From Balneolaceae bacterium (GTDB taxonomy: Bacteria > Bacteroidota > Rhodothermia > Balneolales > Balneolaceae), in the NCBI GenBank assembly GCA_007134695.1, contig SLKI01000008.1, forward strand, positions 62,001 through 126,000: a stretch of DNA of 64,000 nucleotides, in the 5' to 3' direction. The position numbers and the translations under genes are program-made. The notes beneath the pieces are model-generated. The model searched no databases, was not told the origin of the DNA, and saw nothing but the letters and a program-made list of their open reading frames with translations. Shown in pieces: positions 55,145 through 64,000 of this stretch (positions within the stretch are counted from its first letter, which is position 1; every line of letters starts with the position of its first letter).

Positions 55145-56908
55145 ATGATTCGATTTACACTACATCTCATCACCCTCTCACTGGTGCTTCTGTTTATCTC
55201 CCAGTGTACCTCGACACGCTGGGTAATTGTCGATCATCACGCAGTCGACCCGAGAGAGGAGCCGGTCAAGGTGGATTCCAGCTATTTTTTCCACCTCGAT
55301 ACTGAGCTGGATCCCGCAAATCCCTCCATTCGGCTCCATCTGCACCAGGTAGATAAACTTCAATACACCCGGCGGGTACTGATTGAGCGCACCATACAGC
55401 CCTATTCACCCAGTTGGGAGTTTGCTATCCCGTCGCTTCTCGGTTCCTCACTTCTGATGACAGCTGCAAACAGCGATCTTCTGGCTCCCGGTCTGTCCGG
55501 TAAACAATCGTTGGCCTTCAATACAGCCGGTACGGCACTGTTTCTCTTCTCTATAACCCATTTAAGGCCATCCGGGGAGGCGATCAGAACCGATGAAAGG
55601 AGATATCTTCGCGAAAGCGACAACATCATAATGTCAGATTCGACCGGGGAGTTCACCTCGGCGGAGCTGGACTTCAGGATATTGATCCGCTATGGCGATG
55701 AAATTCTGTATGAGAATCGCTTTGATTTTATTCCCGAGGAGGGCCGGTCGGTAAACCTGGCTCAACTATTTGGAAATCAAGATTTAACAGGATCCGAACC
55801 CGGGGTTGTGAGCATTCGAATCGAATCTTCAGAAGAGGTAATAACCGATGAGATCTCCATTCGTGATTTTATGCGCCCCATGTTTCGTATTACCAGCCCG
55901 ACGGCAGAACTTCGTAACAGACCGGTATATGACGATCGGCCGCCCCTCACTATTCTTGGTCCCCCGAGTGAATTGCAACTAGTCGAAGCGACGTCCGGGC
56001 AATGGGTGGAAGTGCGATTCGGCGGCTCCAGCCTCTATATTGCCGGAGATGCCGGTGAGGTCGTCTGGAGAGCAGATCGGGCGGTTGCTGATGCACAAGT
56101 AATAACCGTTGAAGAAGCACCATTTGGATCGATCAGTATTGAATATTCGGTTCCGGTTTTGAGGGAAGAATATGCCTCGGATGCTGCACTTGTATTGAGT
56201 AATCACCGGAACAACCAGGTCGGATTACGGCATCACCTCGAACGGGATTTGAGGCTGATGGAACTCTATTTCCGGGATGCGTTTCAAATCAGTCGTGACA
56301 GGCTGATCAACCGCTCTATTGAAAACCGGAGCAGCGCCGACCGGTTGATTTCCGACCTGGAGGTTGATCCGGAATCGACGCTTTTTATCTATTTGAGTGG
56401 TTTTGCCGAGGTTGAGACAACTGCAAGAGAAGAGGAGGAGGAGAGGCGGGTCTTGTGGATCCACCGCAGTGAAGCGGGTACGGAACGAGTCGACCTTGAG
56501 TCATTCCTGGTCCGGATCGCCGATAAAAGGCCCGGCAAAATTATACTGTTTGCAGATCTGGAATTTATTTTTCCCGAAAGCGGCAACAGATCTTCATGGG
56601 GAGATAATCATAACGGGGTTCTTCGGCAACTCGCCAGCCGAATCGAACAGGCTGTACCGAAATCCGCACTGATCTTCAGCAACCGGCCCGGCCAGACGAG
56701 CGGTCTCTTTGAAAGTGTGCAATTTGACAACAAATTCCACCATCTGTTTCCCTACTTCCTTGCAGAAGGACTTCAGCAGCGCCGAACCGGACTCGAAGAG
56801 CTTGTGCGTCATATCAGCAGCCAGGTCGATTTTACCAGCAGACAACTGCACGACCGGGCTCAGTCGGTCGAACATTTCGGTGATCTGTCAATAGATCTGT
56901 CGGAGTAG
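55145..56908 (+). CDS. Lipoprotein with degenerate caspase-like domain
   Basis: A 587-aa lipoprotein. Signal peptide with lipobox LFISQC (cysteine about residue 20). N-terminal half: mixed strands; LRNRPVYDDRPPLTI to VEVRFGGSSLYIAGDAGEV may be an SH3-like part (about 255-315). C-terminal half (about 325-560) follows the caspase (peptidase C14) outline: LSNHRNNQVGLRHHLERDLRLMELYF, then FIYLSGFAEVE where the catalytic motif is usually SGHG, then ILFADLEFIF where DSCHSG is expected, then ALIFSNRPGQTS and LFPYFLAEGLQQ. The His (position 420 is Phe) and Cys are both missing, so it should be inactive as a protease. It begins two bases after the barrel gene; I take the ATG at 55145 because it sets the lipobox correctly. 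Confidence 0.7.
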   Translation: MIRFTLHLITLSLVLLFISQCTSTRWVIVDHHAVDPREEPVKVDSSYFFHLDTELDPANPSIRLHLHQVDKLQYTRRVLIERTIQPYSPSWEFAIPSLLGSSLLMTAANSDLLAPGLSGKQSLAFNTAGTALFLFSITHLRPSGEAIRTDERRYLRESDNIIMSDSTGEFTSAELDFRILIRYGDEILYENRFDFIPEEGRSVNLAQLFGNQDLTGSEPGVVSIRIESSEEVITDEISIRDFMRPMFRITSPTAELRNRPVYDDRPPLTILGPPSELQLVEATSGQWVEVRFGGSSLYIAGDAGEVVWRADRAVADAQVITVEEAPFGSISIEYSVPVLREEYASDAALVLSNHRNNQVGLRHHLERDLRLMELYFRDAFQISRDRLINRSIENRSSADRLISDLEVDPESTLFIYLSGFAEVETTAREEEEERRVLWIHRSEAGTERVDLESFLVRIADKRPGKIILFADLEFIFPESGNRSSWGDNHNGVLRQLASRIEQAVPKSALIFSNRPGQTSGLFESVQFDNKFHHLFPYFLAEGLQQRRTGLEELVRHISSQVDFTSRQLHDRAQSVEHFGDLSIDLSE

Positions 56909-56911
56909 AAG

Positions 56912-57769
56912 ATGGATGCCTGGATCTATATCCTGCTCAGTTCATTCTGCTCAATTCTTGTCGCACATCTGTTAAAGTTTACAGAATATGAAAGACTTGA
57001 CACACTGCGTGTACTTGTCGTCAACTACTTTGCCGCCTCTTTAATTGCTCTATTGACAGTGGGAGGAGTGCCGGACATTGATCAGCAGGCCCGGTTAATC
57101 CCGATGATGTTTCTGGCAGTTGTGGTCGGAATCATTTTTATCGCCAATTTCTTCATCTTCAGCAAATCCACCCATCTGAACGGTCTCGGTATCAGTGTAG
57201 CAGCGATGCGGCTCTCTCTGATCATACCTGTTCTGCTCTCCACATTCTGGTACCTGGAGTGGCTTGAGTTTCGTGAGTGGGCTGGTGTGTTACTGGTATT
57301 TATCAGTCTGTTTCTACTGCTGCCAGAAAAAGGATCACTACTGAAAAGGCCGCTGCAGGCCGGGTGGCTGCTTCTGATGATTTTTCTGCTGACAGGGATC
57401 GGGGACTCCTCCTTTAAAATATTCGAAACCGAATACTATCATTTGTTACCCAAAGAAGCATTTATGGGGGCAGTCTTTCTGACGGCGATGGTCACCGGAA
57501 TACTTGTTCTGACTGCTCGCAACAACTGGGCCTTTACACGCCGCGAAGTGATCACTGGATGCCTTCTGGGGATCCCGAATCTTTATTCCACTCTCTTCCT
57601 CATCGAGGCTCTTGCTTTGATGCGCGGAGGTATTGTTTATACGGCAGCCAATCTGTTGACAGTTCTTGGAGCAACGCTTTTAGGAATCGTATGGTGGAAA
57701 GACAGGTTGACCAGTGTTCAATGGGGAGGGATAGTCCTGACCCTGGTTTCTATACTGTTGTTGATTTAA
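56912..57769 (+). CDS. EamA/DMT-family transporter
   Basis: An inner-membrane protein of 285 aa with about ten hydrophobic helices arranged as two EamA repeats (YFAASLIALLTV and LMRGGIVYTAANLLTVLGATLLGIVWWKDRLT). The second ends in the usual WGGIVLTLVSILLLI. Substrate unknown; drug/metabolite or sugar export is possible. It starts 3 bp after the lipoprotein gene. Confidence 0.88.
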   Translation: MDAWIYILLSSFCSILVAHLLKFTEYERLDTLRVLVVNYFAASLIALLTVGGVPDIDQQARLIPMMFLAVVVGIIFIANFFIFSKSTHLNGLGISVAAMRLSLIIPVLLSTFWYLEWLEFREWAGVLLVFISLFLLLPEKGSLLKRPLQAGWLLLMIFLLTGIGDSSFKIFETEYYHLLPKEAFMGAVFLTAMVTGILVLTARNNWAFTRREVITGCLLGIPNLYSTLFLIEALALMRGGIVYTAANLLTVLGATLLGIVWWKDRLTSVQWGGIVLTLVSILLLI

Positions 57770-57806
57770 GATCATAAGAAACGAATTGAAAACAATTAAA
57801 TGATCA

Positions 57807-58778
57807 ATGCAGATACTGGAAATAATTAAAGATAAATCCCGTAACTTTAACAGGCGTATAGTTTTACCAGAAACAGACGACCCCAGGGTACTTCAGGCTG
57901 CACAGATGGTTGTCGAATACAAGAGCTCCCGTCTGGTCCTTCTGGGAAGTGAAGGGGAGCTGAAAAGTGCGGGATACCCGGTCGATCATCCAGATATTGA
58001 GGTTCGTAACTGGGATAGCGAATTGGAGAAAGAACCCTTTCTCAATCTCCTGATCGAAAACCTCGGGAAAAAAGGCTTGACCCGGAACGAGGCGGATTCG
58101 ATGCTCACAGACCGGCTAATCTATGCCGGTTCTCTTGTGGCTCTTGGAAAAGCCGACGGTGCAGTCGCCGGGTCGGTTGCGGCAACCGCATCAGTAATAC
58201 GTGCCGGTTTGCGCACCATCGGGATTCATCCCGACTCAAAACTGGTCTCTTCACTTTTCCTGATGACCCTGAAACAGGGGCGCACGGTTACCTATTCCGA
58301 CTGTGGGGTCGTACCCTTTCCGGATACCGGCCAGCTGGCATCGATCGGAATCGATGCAGGAACCAACCATCAACGATTGACCGGGCAGGAGCCCAGAATC
58401 GCGTTTCTCTCTTTTTCAACCCACGGCAGTGCCGGTCATGAAAGTGCGGAAAAGGTGCGAAAGGCTGCTGAAATTGCACAGAAACTCCGGCCGAAGTGGC
58501 GAATCGACGGGGAGATTCAGTTTGACGCTGCATGGAGTCCCGAAATAGCCGACCGAAAAGCTCCCGGATCACCGCTCGAAGGTCAGGCTAATGTGTTTGT
58601 TTTTCCCAATCTGGATGCGGGTAATATCGCCTACAAAATAACGGAAAGAGTTGCCGGAGCCCTTGCGACCGGACCGATTATTCAGGGTCTGAATAAACCC
58701 TATATGGACCTTTCCAGGGGGTGCAGCGCCGCCGATATCGCTCATTCAGTTCATGTAGCTTCTGTGATGGGGGAGTAA
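57807..58778 (+). CDS. pta: Phosphate acetyltransferase
   Basis: Interconverts acetyl-CoA and acetyl phosphate. The 323-aa protein is the PTA_PTB domain alone, without the N-terminal DRTGG/regulatory part of the long form. Motifs: RIVLPETDDPRVLQAAQM, ADGAVAGSVAATASVIRAGLRTIG, DAAWSPEIADRKAPGSPLEGQANVFVFPNLDAGNI and QGLNKPYMDLSRGCSAADI. It is the last gene of the plus-strand run that begins at greA. No ackA is in the window. Confidence 0.94.
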   Translation: MQILEIIKDKSRNFNRRIVLPETDDPRVLQAAQMVVEYKSSRLVLLGSEGELKSAGYPVDHPDIEVRNWDSELEKEPFLNLLIENLGKKGLTRNEADSMLTDRLIYAGSLVALGKADGAVAGSVAATASVIRAGLRTIGIHPDSKLVSSLFLMTLKQGRTVTYSDCGVVPFPDTGQLASIGIDAGTNHQRLTGQEPRIAFLSFSTHGSAGHESAEKVRKAAEIAQKLRPKWRIDGEIQFDAAWSPEIADRKAPGSPLEGQANVFVFPNLDAGNIAYKITERVAGALATGPIIQGLNKPYMDLSRGCSAADIAHSVHVASVMGE

Positions 58779-58810
58779 ACTGATAAACTCTAAATTTACA
58801 AACCCGGAGT

Positions 58811-58951
58811 TCAGGCTTTAAGCTTCAGGCTCATATAGTTGCCGGCAATCGTTGCCATAACCAGGATCAATTGGAACAGGAGGCCTGTAAGGGCGATTTT
58901 TAACCGGATTGAATCTTTAGTAAGCGCTGAAAATTGCTTATATTTATTCAT
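58811..58951 (-). CDS. Possible 46-aa membrane protein (small ORF)
   Basis: A short minus-strand frame in the 221-bp gap between pta and sufB, starting MNKYKQFSALTKDSIRLK and containing one hydrophobic segment (ALTGLLFQLILVMATIAG). There is a GGA just before the ATG but no strong ribosome site. It is flanked by two copies of TTTACAAACCCG (58795-58806 and 58979-58990). Coding status is unproven. Confidence 0.35.
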   Translation of the reverse strand: MNKYKQFSALTKDSIRLKIALTGLLFQLILVMATIAGNYMSLKLKA

Positions 58952-58999
58952 TCCAAATAAGAATAGTATTACTGCAACTTTACAAACCCGATTCAGATT

Positions 59000-60442
59000 A
59001 TGAGTGAGACGAAAACACTGGAAGCTTTAATCGGTGAAGAGTATAAATATGGCTTCACCACCGACGTAGAGTATGATGATTTTCCCAAAGGACTGAATGA
59101 AGACATTATTCGTCAGCTTTCAGAAAAAAAGGGAGAACCGGAATGGATGCTCGAGTTTCGTTTGAATGCATACCGAATCTGGAAGGAGATGGAAGAACCG
59201 GATTGGTTCAATGCCGAGTATCAATCGCCTGACTTTGACAATATCCAGTACTATTCGTCTCCGAAGAGCAAACCGAAGGTAGATAGCCTGGATGAAGTTG
59301 ATCCGAAAATCCGGGAAACTTATGAGCGGCTGGGAATTCCGCTCGATGAGCAGAAACGACTTGCCGGTGTGGCGGTAGATGCCGTTTTCGACAGTGTTTC
59401 GATCTTCACCACATTCAAGGAGAAGCTCGCCGAAGCCGGTGTGATTTTCTGCTCAATCTCCGAAGCGATTCAAAATCATCCGGAGCTTGTTAAGAAATAT
59501 ATGGGATCGGTAGTGCCACCGGGAGACAATTTCTATTCAGCGCTCAATTCAGCCGTATTTTCAGACGGCTCTTTCTGCTACGTTCCGAAAGATACCATCT
59601 GCCCGATGGAACTCTCCACCTATTTTCGGATCAACAATATGGAGTCGGGGCAGTTCGAACGGACTCTGATTATTGCCGAAGACAATTCACACGTCAGCTA
59701 CCTTGAAGGGTGTACAGCCCCCATGTACGACAGCAACCAGCTTCATGCAGCTGTCGTCGAGCTGGTCGCCCTGGAGGATGCGGAAATCAAATATTCAACC
59801 ATACAGAACTGGTATTCCGGTGACGAAGAGGGGAAGGGAGGTATCTTCAATTTTGTGACCAAGCGGGGAATCTGCAAAGGAGACAACTCCAAAATCTCCT
59901 GGACCCAGCTCGAAACGGGTTCTGCCGTTACCCTGAAGTACCCCAGTGTAATCCTGAAAGGCGATAACAGTGTTGGTGAGTTTTATTCGGTGGCCATTAC
60001 CAACAAAAGACAGCAGGCCGACACCGGAACCAAAATGATTCACCTGGGGAAAAACACCAAAAGCACGATCATTTCGAAAGGGATTTCTGCAGGTGAATCG
60101 GATAACAGCTACAGAGGCCTGGTCAAGATTGGTAAACGGGCAGACAATGCACGCAACTACTCCCAATGCGACTCCATGCTGCTCGGCCAGACGTGCGGAG
60201 CTCATACTTTTCCATATATCGAATCTGCCAATGGAAGCGGAAAGGTTGAACATGAAGCGACCACTTCGAGAGTCGGCGAAGAACAAATTTTCTATATGAT
60301 GCAGCGCGGTCTGAGTGAAGATGATGCCATTTCGATGATTGTCAATGGATTCTGCAAGGAAGTTCTCAAAGAACTCCCGCTGGAGTTCGCTTCCGAAGCC
60401 AATGCGCTGCTGAGCATCAAGCTGGAAGGCAGTGTCGGATAA
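59000..60442 (+). CDS. sufB: Fe-S cluster assembly protein SufB
   Basis: Scaffold subunit of the SUF complex on which Fe-S clusters are built. Large right-handed beta-helix; hallmark pieces [85 protein letters not shown], and the C-terminal [27 protein letters not shown]. Cys254-type position in YLEGCTAP is present. 480 aa. First gene of sufBCDS. The promoter region (58952-58999) is AT-rich. Confidence 0.97.
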   Translation: MSETKTLEALIGEEYKYGFTTDVEYDDFPKGLNEDIIRQLSEKKGEPEWMLEFRLNAYRIWKEMEEPDWFNAEYQSPDFDNIQYYSSPKSKPKVDSLDEVDPKIRETYERLGIPLDEQKRLAGVAVDAVFDSVSIFTTFKEKLAEAGVIFCSISEAIQNHPELVKKYMGSVVPPGDNFYSALNSAVFSDGSFCYVPKDTICPMELSTYFRINNMESGQFERTLIIAEDNSHVSYLEGCTAPMYDSNQLHAAVVELVALEDAEIKYSTIQNWYSGDEEGKGGIFNFVTKRGICKGDNSKISWTQLETGSAVTLKYPSVILKGDNSVGEFYSVAITNKRQQADTGTKMIHLGKNTKSTIISKGISAGESDNSYRGLVKIGKRADNARNYSQCDSMLLGQTCGAHTFPYIESANGSGKVEHEATTSRVGEEQIFYMMQRGLSEDDAISMIVNGFCKEVLKELPLEFASEANALLSIKLEGSVG

Positions 60443-60493
60443 TCCGGCTAACCCGATCAAAAAACTTAAACTGAAATCAAATCTGGAAATACT

Positions 60494-61270
60494 GTGTTAG
60501 AGATTAAAAATTTACATGCAAACGTAGAAGGTGAGGAACAGGAAATTCTCAAGGGTGTCAATCTGACGATCAAACCCGGAGAGGTTCACGCCCTGATGGG
60601 GCCGAACGGCAGCGGCAAAAGCACGCTGGCCAAAGTGATTGCCGGCCACCACGACTACGAAATTACCGATGGCGAAATCCTGTTCGAGGGTGAGGACCTG
60701 AATGAACTTGATCCGGACGAACGGGCACATCTTGGCATCTTCCTGGCTTTCCAATACCCTGTAGAAGTACCGGGGGTGACCAACAACACACTCTTGAGAG
60801 AATCCTACAATACAATCGCCACATCCAGGGGCAGAGAAGAGCTCGATCCGATCGAGTTCGACGATTATCTGACCCAAAAACTGGAACTGGTCGATATGAA
60901 ACGTGATTTTCTGGAGCGTTCGGTCAATACCGGTTTCTCAGGCGGTGAAAAAAAGCGAAATGAGATCTTCCAGATGGCGGTTCTCGAACCCAGGCTTGCA
61001 CTGCTGGACGAGACCGACTCCGGGCTCGATATTGACGCACTGCAAGTCGTGGCCGACGGTATCAAGAAAATGCGCAACAAGGAGAACGCATTCCTGCTTG
61101 TAACTCACTATCAGAGAATGCTGAACTACATCGTGCCGGATATCGTCCACGTGATGATAGGTGGCAAAATCGTCAAGACCGGTGACAAAGAGCTCGCAAT
61201 GCAGCTCGAAGAGAAGGGATATGACTGGCTGGAATCTCTTGCAACTGTAAATGGAGAAAAAGACGCATGA
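60494..61270 (+). CDS. sufC: Fe-S cluster assembly ATPase SufC
   Basis: ABC-type ATPase of SUF. It starts with GTG (60494-60496). Walker [10 protein letters not shown] (36-44), signature FSGGEKKR (148-155), Walker [13 protein letters not shown] (168-179) and H-loop in [10 protein letters not shown]. 258 aa. It overlaps sufD by 4 bp (ATGA). Confidence 0.97.
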   Translation: MLEIKNLHANVEGEEQEILKGVNLTIKPGEVHALMGPNGSGKSTLAKVIAGHHDYEITDGEILFEGEDLNELDPDERAHLGIFLAFQYPVEVPGVTNNTLLRESYNTIATSRGREELDPIEFDDYLTQKLELVDMKRDFLERSVNTGFSGGEKKRNEIFQMAVLEPRLALLDETDSGLDIDALQVVADGIKKMRNKENAFLLVTHYQRMLNYIVPDIVHVMIGGKIVKTGDKELAMQLEEKGYDWLESLATVNGEKDA

Positions 61271-62589
61271 AGAGATCAATAAACAACAAATCCGTACTTC
61301 ATAAACTGACCGGAGAGGTCGAGAATGCCGATCACCCTCTCATGAAGCAGATCCGGGAGGAAGGGGTTCGCAAGCTCGAAGAAACCCGTTTTCCCACCTC
61401 AAGAGATGAAGAGTGGAGATTTCTCGATCTCAAACCGATTACACGTACCGACTTTGTCCCTTCCGATCAGGCCGGGAGCAAACCGATCGACAATCCGGAG
61501 CACTACTTTATTCCGGAATCGGATTCGTCAAGAATAGTTTTTGTCAACGGCCGGTTTGATCGTGAACTCTCCTCCGTCGACGGCCTGCCCGAAGATCTTA
61601 TTGCCGGCAATATCCGGGATCATCTGGACCATCCGGCGGTCAAATCGTACCTGAACAAGCTGGTTAATTACGAAGACGACCCGTTTACCAGTTTTAACTC
61701 CAGCTTTTTTAAAGATGGCGGATTCATCTATATACCAGAAGGAGTAACCGTTGACCATCCGATTCAGTTGCTGAATCTCTATTCGGACGCCGAAAAGGAG
61801 TATTTTGCAACTCCGAGAGTGCTGGTTGTAGCAGAGCCGGAAGCAACAGCAACCATCATCGAAGATCATATCGGGGTTGCCGGAAATAAATATCTGACCG
61901 TACCGGTTACCGAATTCAAGCTTTATCAAAAAGCGCATATCCATCACGTCCGGATTCAGCGTGATTCCCGGAAGGCGGTACATGTATCAAGACCGATTAC
62001 CTATCTCGAAAAGCATGCCGAATACCACTCCTATACCATTACTCTGGGCGGAAAGCTGACTCGAAATGAACCGAGAGTCATCCAAGAAGAGGAGGAGGTG
62101 AGCTTTACAGTTGACGGGCTGGTTTTGATCGACGGTGAACAGATAGCCGATACGCATTCGCTGCTGGATCATCGCTTTTCTCATGCAGAAAGCCATCAGC
62201 TTCACAAAGTGGTGGTTAAAGAGCATGCTCATTCGATCTTCAATGGCAAAATATTTGTCCGTCGGGACGCTCAGAAGATCGACTCCTTCCAGGAGAACAG
62301 AAATCTGCTTCTCTCTGAAGAGGGACAGGTTAACACCAAGCCGCAGCTTGAGATATTTGCCGATGATGTGCTCTGTTCACACGGGGCCACGATCGGACAG
62401 CTCGACCCGGAAGAGGTTTTCTATTTGGAGAGCCGGGGCATGACAAAGGAGAAAGCCAAAGAAGTTTTAACATATGCATTCGCATTGGAAACGATCGAGA
62501 ATATCAAGGTAGAATCTGTACATAAACTTCTGATTGAAGAGGTTAAACGGTACACTTCTGCAGAAAAATCCGAGACTGTATCTGCATAA
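61267..62589 (+). CDS. sufD: Fe-S cluster assembly protein SufD
   Basis: SufB paralogue of the SufBC2D complex, 440 aa. The N-terminus reads [29 protein letters not shown], typical of SufD. The C-terminus has [53 protein letters not shown], with the conserved Cys-Ser-His-Gly-Ala motif. The gene overlaps sufC by 4 bp and is followed by sufS. Confidence 0.97.
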   Translation: MKRSINNKSVLHKLTGEVENADHPLMKQIREEGVRKLEETRFPTSRDEEWRFLDLKPITRTDFVPSDQAGSKPIDNPEHYFIPESDSSRIVFVNGRFDRELSSVDGLPEDLIAGNIRDHLDHPAVKSYLNKLVNYEDDPFTSFNSSFFKDGGFIYIPEGVTVDHPIQLLNLYSDAEKEYFATPRVLVVAEPEATATIIEDHIGVAGNKYLTVPVTEFKLYQKAHIHHVRIQRDSRKAVHVSRPITYLEKHAEYHSYTITLGGKLTRNEPRVIQEEEEVSFTVDGLVLIDGEQIADTHSLLDHRFSHAESHQLHKVVVKEHAHSIFNGKIFVRRDAQKIDSFQENRNLLLSEEGQVNTKPQLEIFADDVLCSHGATIGQLDPEEVFYLESRGMTKEKAKEVLTYAFALETIENIKVESVHKLLIEEVKRYTSAEKSETVSA

Positions 62590-62590
62590 A

Positions 62591-63838
62591 ATGGATCGAA
62601 CTGTTGAAAAGATATCGACCGGGGTCGATTTTGACCGCATCAGGGCCGACTTTCCTGTTTTAAAAAGGAAGATAAACGGCAGGCCCCTGGTCTATCTGGA
62701 CAACGCGGCTTCTGGCCAGATGCCAACTTTCGTAGCCGACCGGATCGACCGATACCACCGGCATGAACACTCCAATGTTCACCGTGGAATCCATTCGCTG
62801 AGCCAGCAAGCTACAGAGGCATACGAATCAGCAAGAGAGAAGACCCGGCAGCTGATCAATGCGAGTGAGAATGAGGAGATCATCTTTACAACCGGCACAA
62901 CCGATTCGATCAACCTGGTTGCCAACAGTTTCGGGCTCTCTCTGCTCAAGAAAGGGGACAGAATTCTTCTTTCTCAAATGGAACACCACTCCAACATCGT
63001 CCCCTGGCAGATGATTGCCGATAAAGCCGGGGCCGAAATCGATGTGATTCCACTTCTTGATGACGGCCGTCTGGATATGGAAGCCTATGAAGAACTGCTT
63101 GGTGAGCGGACAAAAATCGTTTCGGTGGTACACGTTTCCAATGCACTGGGAACCGTCAACCCGGTTGAAAAGATGACCGCCCTTGCCAGGCAGGCAGGAG
63201 CCGCAGTGGTGATTGACGGGGCGCAGGCTGTACCGCATCAGCCGGTAGATGTACAGCAGATTGACTGCGACTTTTACGCTTTTTCTGCTCATAAAATGTG
63301 CGGGCCGACCGGGTTCGGCATTCTCTTCGGAAGAAAGGAGCATCTCGAAAAAATGGGACCTTATCGTGGCGGCGGGAATATTATCGACAAGGTCACTTTC
63401 GAAAAAACCACCTATAACGTTGCTCCTTTTAAATTTGAAGCGGGTACACCGCCGATTGCAGCCGGTATTGGATTTGCAGCGGCAATAGACTACCTGAATT
63501 CAATCGGAATGAAACGGATTGCCGACCGGGAACAGGAACTGGTGGACCTGGCTCTCGAAAAACTGCGTAAAATAGAGGGCCTCCGGCTGATCGGTGACCC
63601 ACCTGAACGAGCTTCGGTGATCTCATTTGTTCTGGAAGGAATTCATCCGCACGACACGGGGACAATACTCGACAAACATGGAGTAGCCATCAGAACCGGC
63701 CATCACTGTGCACAGCCTGTGATGGAACGGTATGGAGTAACGGCAACAGCAAGGGCCTCTTTTTCGTTTTATAATAATGAAGAGGATGTCAACCGCCTGA
63801 TTGAAGGTGTTAAACAGGTAAAAGATTTTTTTAAATAA
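62591..63838 (+). CDS. sufS: Cysteine desulfurase SufS
   Basis: PLP enzyme that takes sulfur from cysteine for Fe-S assembly. Start at the ATG 62591, one base after sufD (the longer in-frame reading from 62534 lies within sufD). PLP-binding Lys235 is in SAHKMCGPTG, the reactive Cys373 is in RTGHHCAQPV, and the N-terminal substrate motif is YLDNAASGQMP. 415 aa is normal for the SufS class (HCAQ in place of the longer IscS loop). Confidence 0.97.
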   Translation: MDRTVEKISTGVDFDRIRADFPVLKRKINGRPLVYLDNAASGQMPTFVADRIDRYHRHEHSNVHRGIHSLSQQATEAYESAREKTRQLINASENEEIIFTTGTTDSINLVANSFGLSLLKKGDRILLSQMEHHSNIVPWQMIADKAGAEIDVIPLLDDGRLDMEAYEELLGERTKIVSVVHVSNALGTVNPVEKMTALARQAGAAVVIDGAQAVPHQPVDVQQIDCDFYAFSAHKMCGPTGFGILFGRKEHLEKMGPYRGGGNIIDKVTFEKTTYNVAPFKFEAGTPPIAAGIGFAAAIDYLNSIGMKRIADREQELVDLALEKLRKIEGLRLIGDPPERASVISFVLEGIHPHDTGTILDKHGVAIRTGHHCAQPVMERYGVTATARASFSFYNNEEDVNRLIEGVKQVKDFFK

Positions 63839-63853
63839 AACAGACGCAAAACG

Positions 63854-64000
63854 ATGCCGAAAATCAAAGAAATAGAACGTACACCCAATCCCGATGCCAT
63901 GCGTTTTGTGCTGGCCGAGCCGTTGACTAACGGTATCACAAAATCGTTCGAGTCCGCAACTGAAGCGGATGGAGATGAACTGGCCGAAGCACTGTTTGCC
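63854..64000 (+). CDS. NifU N-terminal/Nfu-like Fe-S protein (partial, runs off the window)
   Basis: An open frame starting MPKIKEIERTPNPDAMRFV and continuing for 49 codons to the end of the window. The ERTPNPDAMRFVL opening is that of the Scaffold protein Nfu/NifU N-terminal domain. It starts 15 bp after sufS, so it is probably the next gene of the suf operon. The gene is cut by the window edge, so its length and C-terminal domain are unknown. Confidence 0.85.
   Translation, partial: MPKIKEIERTPNPDAMRFVLAEPLTNGITKSFESATEADGDELAEALFA

Noticed and set aside
1-64000. tRNA, rRNA, CRISPR, phage or transposase genes
   Set aside because: I looked through all intergenic gaps above 75 bp for tRNA-like arms, regularly spaced repeats and terminal inverted repeats and found none.

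Overview
The window looks like chromosomal DNA of a marine or halophilic bacterium of the FCB group, most likely Balneolota/Rhodothermota (Balneolaceae-like). This placement is inferred from gene content, not from a marker-gene comparison. The indications are: a secreted protein ending in a type IX secretion (T9SS type A) sorting domain; a TonB-dependent receptor; DUF2723 and DUF3098 proteins; a Bacteroidetes-style YbeY; the efp-accB-accC gene order; a LuxC-family acyl-CoA reductase; a B12-dependent class II ribonucleotide reductase; and few strong Shine-Dalgarno sequences. I saw no rRNA, tRNA, CRISPR array, prophage or insertion sequence.

Layout. 1-1223: end of an unidentified gene and a LuxC-type acyl-CoA reductase. 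1311-3902: leuS. 3960-10083 (minus): maf, a TPR protein, a secreted protein, mazG and gltA, with a cluster of ~20-bp tandem repeats before mazG. 10162-16007 (plus): DUF3098 and DUF92 membrane proteins, a dicarboxylate symporter, the T9SS-exported lamin-tail protein and an aldo/keto reductase. 16008-16712: a 705-bp AT-rich intergenic region with four DnaA-box-like sites and a perfect 19-bp inverted repeat. 16713-22082: nrdJ and an S10 serine carboxypeptidase. 22112-29472 (minus): bactofilin, an actin-like ATPase whose motifs are in circularly permuted order, DUF445, ybeY, an unknown protein and a DUF2723 membrane protein. 29769-37876: an NSS transporter, PH-domain protein, msrB, small membrane protein, cold-shock protein, TonB receptor, and a four-gene plus-strand operon ending in mltG. 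37896-50599 (minus): receptor-like lipoprotein-activator homologue, guaA, gcvH, accC, accB, efp, a second NSS transporter, a GH13 pullulanase-like enzyme, metG and a SpoU methyltransferase. 50719-58778 (plus): tightly packed greA, ugd, uxs, Nudix, outer-membrane barrel, pseudo-caspase-like lipoprotein, EamA transporter and pta. 59000-64000: sufBCDS and the start of a NifU-N/Nfu-like gene.

How the genes work together. Most of the window is housekeeping: aminoacylation (leuS, metG), translation quality (efp, ybeY, trmH-type), nucleotide house-cleaning (maf, mazG, Nudix), dNTP and GMP synthesis (nrdJ, guaA), fatty-acid initiation (accBC), acetyl-CoA metabolism (gltA, pta) and Fe-S assembly (suf). 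Cell-envelope genes are interspersed (mltG, TonB receptor, ugd/uxs, barrel protein, lipoprotein).

The best candidate for something undescribed is the actin-like ATPase at 22750-23778. Its phosphate-1 motif, N-terminal in every actin-family protein I know, lies at the extreme C-terminus behind a short Gly/Ala linker. The next gene on the same strand is a bactofilin, suggesting a two-component cytoskeletal module. Secondary candidates are the DnaA-box-rich region before nrdJ and the caspase-like lipoprotein that has lost its catalytic dyad.
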